Below the pieces are notes generated by a model. That model saw only the letters and a program-made list of their open reading frames with translations, was not told where the DNA came from and searched no databases. The position numbers and the translations under genes were made by a program. From Psychrobacter sp. (lineage in GTDB: Bacteria; Pseudomonadota; Gammaproteobacteria; Pseudomonadales; Moraxellaceae), in assembly GCA_029256865.1 (NCBI GenBank), contig JARIEH010000041.1, forward strand, positions 1 to 5,082: DNA of 5,082 nucleotides, read 5' to 3'. Positions 1 to 5,082 of this stretch are shown piece by piece (within the stretch, counting starts at the first letter, position 1; every line of letters begins with the position of its first letter).

Positions 1-1610
1 CGCTGAATAATGAGCAGCGAGAATATAGCGCGCAAGTCAAATCGTTATATTATTTAACTATTCTGGTTTACGATGGCATTGTAAGGCGACAGAATCAGAG
101 ATTAGAGTATCAACAGCGCACTTCTGCAGTCAAAGGCTGGAGACGGATTTTTTCTTTAGGAAAAAAGCCTCCTATCGTACTAGCATCTGCTATTTATCAG
201 GCATTGGCTACTTATCAAAGATTATTGTATGAACAAGCCGTCACATATGAAACGCCTCAGAAGCCTTTATGGGAAACGATTAATCGGTTGTATTACTCAG
301 CCCATCAGCACAACATTACTCATCTTAATCTCAGCGAGCGGGTAGTTGAGCGCCAGGCGGCCAGTATCCATGAAGTTTATATGCAGATATGTTTGAATGG
401 CTTGTTGAATACAGGTGCCATGCGCCGAGCCAATATCATCTTGATACATCGGTTATTACCTTCATGGTCAGCCCAAGTCAATGCAACCATAGAACCCATA
501 AGTGATACTCGTGTTTTTGTGGACTTGCAGGGCAGTAACCCGCCCGTCTATCTGACGGCAAACTCCCTTATCAATCCGTATGATGAATATCATCATTGCT
601 TATTTTTTGAGCTTGAATCTTTAGCGGTATATCTGCAACAGCGTCAACAAGCGCTCGTTGAGAGTGGGTATGAGAGTATTGAAGCTCAGTTAGTCAGTAA
701 AGTATTAATGGCCATTAAACACCGTTACATTGACAGGCAGGCCACCATACCTGCCAAGCTCAGCCCTAAGCTGCGTGCCACGGTCATTACTGGTTTCAAT
801 GCTATCCATTATCATGTGGCAGGTGGGCACGGATTAATGAGCATGATTGATGCAGCAAAGCTGCCAACTGAGCAGTTACCGCGCTACGATACGCAGCCTA
901 AAGCAAAGGCTCAAGATACTAAAGATCAAGTTGCTAACGACCAAGGGGCCAAAAAAGCGCAAAAAACGGCTAAGCTCTATGTAGAGACTTTTGATAACAC
1001 AGATACCACATCACAAATCAGGCTGCTGCAGCTGCTATCAGCGCAAGATATCGTGCAGCAACAAGCCGCTGTCCAAGATAGGATGCTAACGCGGCAGCTA
1101 AACTTAACCAAAATGCATAAACATCAACCTGCCGTGGCTGCCACTTCCCCATCTACAACGTCTATTGAAACAGATAAAAATCAACGCAATAACAAAGAGG
1201 CAAAGCAAGGTATCGTGCCGCCACTGTTATTGATGAGCTTGTTTTTGCTGTGTCGTCCAAACAATAGCAGCAAGCTTAAATGGTCGCTGGGTATGGTACG
1301 TTGGCTCAATCTCGAGAGCAAGCCTATCGAAGTAGAGTGGCAGGTACTCGGCCATGAACTCACCGCATGTGCCCTACGTTTGGACAATAGAGGTAATATA
1401 AACCAAGATAGCCAAAGTTTTATCCCAGCCCTCCTTATGGCAGGTGATGAAGATTTACAAACTGACTATAGTGTCATAGTACCATCCTATCTCTTTCAAA
1501 CTGGAGACAGAGTGATGATGCGTATTAACGATACTCAAGAGCCTTTGCGTTTACAGCAGTGCTCGATTAATAGTGAGGAATTTAGCCAGTATGGGTTTGC
1601 ACGTCTATAG
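1..1610 (+). CDS. Conserved FimX-neighbour protein of unknown function, 5' truncated by the window
   Basis: The reading frame is open from the first whole codon at base 3 to the TAG at 1608-1610, so 535 residues are visible and the true start lies upstream. A TTG at 204 could be read as a start, but coding-like sequence continues before it without a stop. The N-terminal part is helical, with a segment around visible residues 68-98 (ALATYQRLLYEQ, then PLWETINRLYYSA). I recall this pattern from conserved proteins next to fimX in Pseudomonas (PA4958-like), often loosely labelled molecular chaperone. A Lys/Gln/Ala-rich, probably disordered linker starts near residue 298. A hydrophobic stretch follows at about 403-419, then a probable beta-rich C-terminal domain beginning with GMVRWLNLE. 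That domain is PilZ-like in style but lacks clear RxxxR and D/NxSxxG c-di-GMP motifs. The biochemical function is unknown. A role with FimX in pilus or c-di-GMP signalling is inferred from position only. Confidence 0.8.
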   Translation, partial: LNNEQREYSAQVKSLYYLTILVYDGIVRRQNQRLEYQQRTSAVKGWRRIFSLGKKPPIVLASAIYQALATYQRLLYEQAVTYETPQKPLWETINRLYYSAHQHNITHLNLSERVVERQAASIHEVYMQICLNGLLNTGAMRRANIILIHRLLPSWSAQVNATIEPISDTRVFVDLQGSNPPVYLTANSLINPYDEYHHCLFFELESLAVYLQQRQQALVESGYESIEAQLVSKVLMAIKHRYIDRQATIPAKLSPKLRATVITGFNAIHYHVAGGHGLMSMIDAAKLPTEQLPRYDTQPKAKAQDTKDQVANDQGAKKAQKTAKLYVETFDNTDTTSQIRLLQLLSAQDIVQQQAAVQDRMLTRQLNLTKMHKHQPAVAATSPSTTSIETDKNQRNNKEAKQGIVPPLLLMSLFLLCRPNNSSKLKWSLGMVRWLNLESKPIEVEWQVLGHELTACALRLDNRGNINQDSQSFIPALLMAGDEDLQTDYSVIVPSYLFQTGDRVMMRINDTQEPLRLQQCSINSEEFSQYGFARL

Positions 1611-1723
1611 AGTAGCGCTCATGCTCTGTATTACTTTGATAGTCGAGGCGGCCGTGCTCAATAAAAACTAAGCATAGCTGATACTATCTAAGGGAATGCT
1701 ATTCGTTAAGGAGCTGATTTAGG

Positions 1724-1742
1724 GCATAGTGACTCACTATGC
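1724..1742. repeat. Perfect 9-bp inverted repeat with 1-base centre
   Basis: GCATAGTGA, C, TCACTATGC reads as a perfect inverted repeat. As RNA it would form a 7-bp stem (GCATAGT/ACTATGC) with a 5-base loop, extendable by two G-U pairs on the outside. No T run follows, so it is not a standard intrinsic terminator. Its centre lies about 69 bases upstream of the start expected for the promoter at 1765-1795, a distance compatible with an activator site. An additional copy, TAAGCATAG at 1669-1677, could pair with CTATGCTTA at 1737-1745 as an alternative fold. The function is not established. Confidence 0.55.
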
Positions 1743-1764
1743 TTACAAGTATGTCCGTCGTTAG

Positions 1765-1795
1765 TTGATAACGTCATTTGTCATTACCGTATAAT
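1765..1795 (+). promoter_or_regulatory. Candidate sigma-70 promoter P1 for fimX-like gene
   Basis: A -35-like TTGATA (1765-1770, five of six consensus bases) is followed after 19 bases by an exact TATAAT -10 box (1790-1795). The spacer is slightly long; an alternative -35 of GATAAC at 1767-1772 gives 17 bases. The spacer holds a direct repeat, GTCATT at 1773-1778 and 1780-1785. Transcription would start near 1802, giving a leader of roughly 120 bases. Confidence 0.5.
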
Positions 1796-1801
1796 ATGGG
1801 T

Positions 1802-1830
1802 TCGATAATAAAAAGCCGCTCAGGTATAAT
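1802..1830 (+). promoter_or_regulatory. Candidate sigma-70 promoter P2 for fimX-like gene
   Basis: TCGATA (1802-1807, four of six -35 consensus bases) is followed after exactly 17 bases by a second perfect TATAAT (1825-1830). Transcription would start near 1837, about 87 bases before the fimX-like start codon. The element resembles P1 35 bases upstream: both contain GATAA followed by GTATAAT and a GG(G/A)TT-like downstream sequence. Confidence 0.45.
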
Positions 1831-1910
1831 GGATTTAACAGAATAGAGAATGATGGCTTTAAAAGTAGACAGCTATCATTGCGAGTTGAAACATTATCCG
1901 TGGTAATAAT

Positions 1911-1917
1911 AAAAAGG
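1911..1917 (+). promoter_or_regulatory. Ribosome binding site deciding the fimX-like start
   Basis: AAAAAGG ends six bases before the ATG at 1924. The frame is also open upstream to a TTG at 1879, but that codon has no comparable purine-rich site, and the added 15 residues would lie before the first strand of the REC domain. The ATG at 1924 is therefore preferred. Confidence 0.7.
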
Positions 1918-1923
1918 CCCGAT

Positions 1924-4008
1924 ATGCGTACCAAATCCACCTTAAATTTATTAGTGATAGACGATGATCAGCTCTATGCTGAGCGTCTGGTTAGATTATT
2001 ATCTGCTTACTATGATGAAGTTAATTTAGGGTTTTTGGATGATAGAGAAGAGCTATTAAAGTCACTGCGTCAGCGATGGGATGTCTTAGTGTTTGGCCGC
2101 GCTTACGATATGAGCTTTACTGATGTGGTTGGTATCGTTCAAGAGCAGAGCCTTGATTTGCCTTTAGTGGGCCTGATGAGTGATGAGATGGCAAACACGG
2201 GGCGCAATGATGATGGCATGCCCGCGGTCATTGATGGCATCATGGTAAAAGCACTACTGGCACATAAAGAAACGCAAGTAGTGATGGCGATATGCCTGCA
2301 ACACGCCAACCTGCGTTGCCGTCGTCAGCTGCAAACGTTGCAACATGTGCTTTCTGAAGCTGAGCAGCGTGCCAATATTTTGATCAAAAACTCTAAAAGT
2401 GCCGTCGCTTATATTGATCAAGGTATCCATATCTTTGCGAATGATCCCTATCTTAAGCTTTTTAACTTTGAATCAATGAATGATATCATTGGGCTGCCTG
2501 TGATTGATTTGATCGCAGGTGGAGACAGTATTAAAGAGTTTAAGGGCTTTTTGCGCCAGTTTGATAGAGGCAACCGCGAGCAGGTCGAATTTAACTTCAA
2601 AAGTCAGCGTCTGGACGGCAGTACCTTTGAGGCTAAGCTGCAATTAGCTGCCGCTACCTTAGATGGCGAGCCAGTTACTCAAATAATCATTCAGCAAAGT
2701 GGTGCTAGCAGCGCTGACATTGCTCAGCGCTTGGCAGTAGCTGAGCGCCTAGACAATCATACTGGACTTAATAACCGCCGCGGCTTTGAAGAGCGCTTTG
2801 CAGCACTATACCAATCAGTACTGCAAGGTAAAGGCAAGGCAGGCTTGCTATATATCCAACTAGATAACATTGGTAAAATTAGCAGTAGCTTGGGCCTGCA
2901 GGGGGTCGATACCACTATCAAGCAAGTGGCTGAAGTGCTAGATGAGATGCTAAAAGATGCCCATATCAGTCGCTTTAGTGACACTGCATTTACGGTGTTG
3001 GTTGAAAACGTAACGGCAGATGCTCTCAAAGCCTTAGCTGAGCGTATCCGCCAGCGCATTAGTGACACACTCATCGAAGTGGATAAGCGCACCACCAATA
3101 CTACAGCCAGTATTGGTATCGTAAAAATTGACTCGAACGCAGCTGAGCCCCAAGTGCTGCTTGAACGTGCCGTTGAAGCCATCAATCATATTAGAGTTGA
3201 GACCGCAAACCGCGGTGATGCCATCCATATATATGATCCTAGTGAGCATGCTATTAATGACGATAATGCTTTAGCTGAGTATTTAGTCAATGCCATCACT
3301 AACCATCACTTTGAAGTACTCTTTCAGCCTATTTATGACGTCAATAATGATCGCAGTGACTTTTTTGAAGTATATTTGCGCCTGCCATTGAACGATGCTG
3401 ACAATACGGTATTGACCCCTGAACAATTCATGAGCATCGCTAAGAAACATCATTTACGTGAAAAAATAGACCGTTGGCTACTGATCAATGCTTGTAAGCA
3501 CCTGAATGATGTGCGTAAAAATTATCCCGAAGCGCGCTTGCTGGTACAGTTGTCCAGTGCTTCGCTCTTGGATAGAAAGCTGGTCAACGTGGCCAGTCAG
3601 TTGATTAAAGCGGTGGGGGGTGTTCCTGGAGCATTGACCCTGCAGTTTAGTGAACAAGATGTGGCCAGTCATTTAACCGTGGCCAAGTCTCAATTTTCAG
3701 CATTAAGAGGCGTTCATTGTCAACTGGGTATCAATAACTTCGGCAGCTCTGCTAAATCGATTGAAATTGCTGAGTTTGTAAAGCCTGATATGACACGTTT
3801 AGCGCGTAATTATGTCGATCATATCGACAAGGTGGAGAACCTAGAGACGGTTAAGTCGCTGATCAATCGTACTAACGAGCTAAGTATCGATGTGTTGATG
3901 CCATATATAGAAGAGGCGGCAACGATGTCGATAGCCTGGAGTGTGGGTGCGCGCTACCTACAAGGTTACTATTTTGAAGAACCAAGCAAAACCATCAATG
4001 TGGTTTAA
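1924..4008 (+). CDS. fimX: FimX-like degenerate REC-PAS-GGDEF-EAL c-di-GMP receptor
   Basis: The 694-residue length is close to Pseudomonas aeruginosa FimX (691). Domains in order: REC (about 7-120), a helical linker (about 115-155), PAS (about 151-258), GGDEF (about 270-430) and EAL (about 449-690). REC keeps the acidic pocket D13-D15, but Gly58 sits where the phosphoacceptor Asp should be. The GGDEF domain keeps the entry motif DNHTGLNNRR (277-286), but the active site reads SDTAF (352-356) and no RxxD inhibitory site precedes it. In the EAL domain, FQP (467-469) is retained, the EAL signature is EVYLR (482-486), the DDFG loop is NNFG (604-607), and the C-terminal LQGYYF (679-684) is retained. 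Neither cyclase nor phosphodiesterase activity is expected. FimX proteins bind c-di-GMP through the EAL domain and promote type IV pilus assembly and twitching by acting on PilB, directly or through PilZ. The gene follows a FimX-associated neighbour and probably has its own promoters. The symbol is by domain and context resemblance. Confidence 0.85.
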   Translation: MRTKSTLNLLVIDDDQLYAERLVRLLSAYYDEVNLGFLDDREELLKSLRQRWDVLVFGRAYDMSFTDVVGIVQEQSLDLPLVGLMSDEMANTGRNDDGMPAVIDGIMVKALLAHKETQVVMAICLQHANLRCRRQLQTLQHVLSEAEQRANILIKNSKSAVAYIDQGIHIFANDPYLKLFNFESMNDIIGLPVIDLIAGGDSIKEFKGFLRQFDRGNREQVEFNFKSQRLDGSTFEAKLQLAAATLDGEPVTQIIIQQSGASSADIAQRLAVAERLDNHTGLNNRRGFEERFAALYQSVLQGKGKAGLLYIQLDNIGKISSSLGLQGVDTTIKQVAEVLDEMLKDAHISRFSDTAFTVLVENVTADALKALAERIRQRISDTLIEVDKRTTNTTASIGIVKIDSNAAEPQVLLERAVEAINHIRVETANRGDAIHIYDPSEHAINDDNALAEYLVNAITNHHFEVLFQPIYDVNNDRSDFFEVYLRLPLNDADNTVLTPEQFMSIAKKHHLREKIDRWLLINACKHLNDVRKNYPEARLLVQLSSASLLDRKLVNVASQLIKAVGGVPGALTLQFSEQDVASHLTVAKSQFSALRGVHCQLGINNFGSSAKSIEIAEFVKPDMTRLARNYVDHIDKVENLETVKSLINRTNELSIDVLMPYIEEAATMSIAWSVGARYLQGYYFEEPSKTINVV

Positions 4009-4172
4009 AGCACTGTGCATGTCCTAGTATAAAAATCTCATCTGCGGTTTGCTCCTTACCCTTACTCTATAAATGCCTATCGCTATCTGCTTACTTTCAT
4101 GGCCATGCCTGCTATGATTGTCCTATATCAGTGCATCCTTCTTCATCAAAAAAACCTAAAGAATATATAACT
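4009..4172. other. Intergenic region between fimX-like and cytochrome c genes
   Basis: This 164-base gap is AT-rich. It contains a small GCAC/GTGC self-complement just after the fimX-like stop, a 10-base palindrome CATGGCCATG at 4098-4107, and an extended -10 promoter candidate at 4110-4118. No stem followed by a T tract was found, so no intrinsic terminator is called. Confidence 0.4.
4110..4118 (+). promoter_or_regulatory. Candidate extended -10 promoter for cytochrome c gene
   Basis: TGCTATGAT matches an extended -10 (TGn followed by TATGAT, five of six consensus bases). No good -35 is seen at the expected distance, which is tolerated for extended -10 promoters. The expected transcription start near 4125 lies about 48 bases before the ATG at 4173, suggesting that the cytochrome gene is transcribed separately from the fimX-like gene. 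Confidence 0.4.
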
Positions 4173-4628
4173 ATGCCTATTAATATCAAGTTACGACTGA
4201 GTGGTATGCTAATTGCAGTGCTTTTAGTGAGTGCCTGTGAGAAGACACCCGCAGATTATCGTGCCCCTGTGACCTTGCCAGAATATACTCAAGGTAATGC
4301 TGATCAAGGGGCAATCATCTATGGCGATGCTTGTGCTCAGTGCCATCAGCTGACGCCTGGACTGAATAAAAAAGGCCCACAGCTTATGAATATATACGGC
4401 GCATCTGCTGCAGACTTGGCAGATTATGACTATAGTGATGCGCTCACAGGCTCAGGCTGGATATGGACTGCTGAAACGCTTGATCCTTATATTGCCGATG
4501 CTGAAAAAGCCATGCCAGGATCCAAAATGCTGTCAGATCCGATGCCAGATGCCAATGAGCGCGCTGACGTGATTGCTTACCTATCCACCCTACGTGCGGC
4601 TGCACCAGTTGCTACAGACGATAAGTAA
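4173..4628 (+). CDS. Lipoprotein class I c-type cytochrome
   Basis: This 151-residue protein is predicted to carry one covalent heme and transfer electrons at the periplasmic side of a membrane. The N-terminus has basic residues (K6, R8), a hydrophobic run (12-19) and a lipobox LVSAC with Cys22 as the lipidation site. The heme motif CAQCH is at 54-58. The methionine ligand is M119 in PGSKM, matching the PGTKM of mitochondrial-type cytochromes. The 65-residue Cys-to-Met spacing is also nearly the same as in that family. Other family marks are GPQL after the heme site, YDYSDAL before the ligand, and ERADVIAYL in the C-terminal helix. The start at 4173 is chosen because it gives a normal lipoprotein signal peptide; an in-frame GTG at 4131 would add 14 polar residues ahead of it. 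The ribosome site is weak (AAAGA, 4158-4162). Glu follows Cys22, so inner-membrane retention through Asp+2 is not indicated. The redox partner is unknown. Confidence 0.9.
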   Translation: MPINIKLRLSGMLIAVLLVSACEKTPADYRAPVTLPEYTQGNADQGAIIYGDACAQCHQLTPGLNKKGPQLMNIYGASAADLADYDYSDALTGSGWIWTAETLDPYIADAEKAMPGSKMLSDPMPDANERADVIAYLSTLRAAAPVATDDK

Positions 4629-4721
4629 TCGCATTGGCGCAGTGAGGCGGGTAAAGTGTATTGTTAACTTACCATGCTCTCATACACCTTAGGTTTATCA
4701 CAAAACAATTCGGTAGTTTAT

Positions 4722-5082
4722 ATGCGCGAAAGCAACGCTTATGATTTATTGCCAGAGGACGGTAGGGTATTGATAAAATCATCCGCTATTTTTAAAAGCT
4801 CTGAGGTCAGTGATAGTAGGAACTACCTGACCAATCAACGCCAAGTTGCGCAATTGCTGACGCAACTCAATCAAGTGGTATTGGACAAACCCCAAGTGGT
4901 GAAACTGGCTCTCAGCTGTGTGCTGGCAGGTGGACACTTGCTACTACAAGACTTGCCAGGAATGGGCAAGACCACATTGGCACAAGGGTTGGCGCAGCTG
5001 CTTGGCTTGTCATTTAATCGGGTACAGTTTACCAATGATATGCTGCCAGCAGATATCTTAGGGATGAGTATCTATGATCAAA
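4722..5082 (+). CDS. MoxR-family AAA+ ATPase, N-terminal part, 3' truncated by the window
   Basis: About 120 codons are visible and the frame is open at the window end. The Walker A motif LPGMGKTT (K83 counting from 4722) follows a hydrophobic strand, GGHLLLQD. It is followed by LAQLLGLSFNRVQFTND and LPADILGMSIYD, the characteristic MoxR sequence (usually RIQFTPDLLPSDILG). MoxR proteins use ATP hydrolysis to remodel partners and are usually encoded with DUF58, VWA or transglutaminase-like proteins, which would lie beyond this window. The start is uncertain. ATG 4722 gives an N-terminus about 35 residues longer than I expect for the family; an in-frame ATG at 4674 would lengthen it further. 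A TTG at 4770 has the best ribosome site (AGAGGA, 4754-4759). Walker B, the sensors and the arginine finger are not in the window. Confidence 0.88.
   Translation, partial: MRESNAYDLLPEDGRVLIKSSAIFKSSEVSDSRNYLTNQRQVAQLLTQLNQVVLDKPQVVKLALSCVLAGGHLLLQDLPGMGKTTLAQGLAQLLGLSFNRVQFTNDMLPADILGMSIYDQ
4754..4759 (+). promoter_or_regulatory. Possible ribosome binding site for an alternative MoxR start
   Basis: AGAGGA lies ten bases before an in-frame TTG at 4770. It is a closer match to the anti-Shine-Dalgarno sequence than anything before the ATGs at 4674 or 4722. If used, the protein would begin with MIKSSAIF and be 16 residues shorter, nearer the usual family length. Confidence 0.3.

Larger units (their letters stand above)
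1611..1923. other. Intergenic regulatory region upstream of fimX-like gene
   Basis: This 313-base gap contains no gene of convincing length. It holds a perfect inverted repeat at 1724-1742, a further copy of GCATAG at 1672-1677, two exact TATAAT boxes at 1790-1795 and 1825-1830, and a purine-rich ribosome binding site at 1911-1917. No hairpin followed by a T tract was found, so termination of the upstream gene is unclear and read-through into the fimX-like gene is possible. An 18-codon frame at 1850-1906 (ATG ATG ... TAA) lies in the presumed leader but is too short to call as a gene. Confidence 0.6.

Noticed and set aside
1181..1387. Minus-strand 68-codon frame
   Set aside because: It is antisense to the conserved C-terminal region of the first gene, and its product is not recognisable.
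1879..1923. TTG at 1879 as the fimX-like start
   Set aside because: The ATG at 1924 has a good AAAAAGG site at suitable spacing and begins just before the REC domain.
2757..3672. Several minus-strand open frames (2757-3185, 3034-3249, 3478-3672)
   Set aside because: They lie antisense inside the well-supported fimX-like gene, have low-complexity Ser/Arg-rich or unrecognisable products, and have no family features.
4098..4107. Palindrome CATGGCCATG
   Set aside because: It is a short single copy that can arise by chance, with no T tract or partner site to suggest a function.
4131..4172. GTG at 4131 as the cytochrome start
   Set aside because: It would put 14 polar residues before the lipoprotein signal peptide and lies almost on the predicted transcription start.
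4655..4689. GTGTAT/ATACAC pair downstream of the cytochrome gene as a terminator
   Set aside because: The stem is only 6 bp with a loop over 20 bases and no following T run.
1..5082. A new defence, mobile or CRISPR-like system
   Set aside because: No repeats in arrays, no transposase, integrase or toxin-antitoxin genes and no abrupt composition change were seen; the genes look like ordinary core chromosome content.

Overview
The window looks like chromosomal DNA from a gammaproteobacterium of the Moraxellaceae, most likely Psychrobacter or a close relative. This rests on moderate GC, the style of the proteins, and a FimX-type protein paired with its characteristic upstream neighbour. It is inference from recalled family features, not a database result. 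All four genes lie on the + strand, and the first and last run off the window.

Layout: (1) bases 1-1610 hold the 3' part (535 codons) of a conserved protein of unknown biochemical function, of the kind found beside fimX in pseudomonads. (2) A 313-base gap (1611-1923) carries a perfect inverted repeat, a possible tandem pair of promoters with two exact TATAAT boxes, and a good ribosome binding site. (3) Bases 1924-4008 encode a 694-residue FimX-like protein (REC-PAS-GGDEF-EAL). Its REC phosphoacceptor, GGDEF and EAL signatures are all degenerate, so it is expected to be a c-di-GMP receptor, not an enzyme. (4) A 164-base gap contains an extended -10 promoter candidate. (5) Bases 4173-4628 encode a small lipoprotein class I cytochrome c. 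(6) From 4722 to the window end is the N-terminal part of a MoxR-family AAA+ ATPase.

The first two genes probably act together in type IV pilus control by c-di-GMP. Cytochrome c (electron transfer at the periplasmic face) and the MoxR ATPase (metal insertion or protein remodelling, usually with DUF58/VWA/transglutaminase partners) look like separate transcription units with no evident link to the pilus genes. No RNA gene, mobile element, CRISPR array or convincing rho-independent terminator was seen. I found no clear new system. The most useful leads are the poorly understood FimX neighbour, the unusual EVY version of the EAL motif, and the regulatory architecture upstream of fimX.
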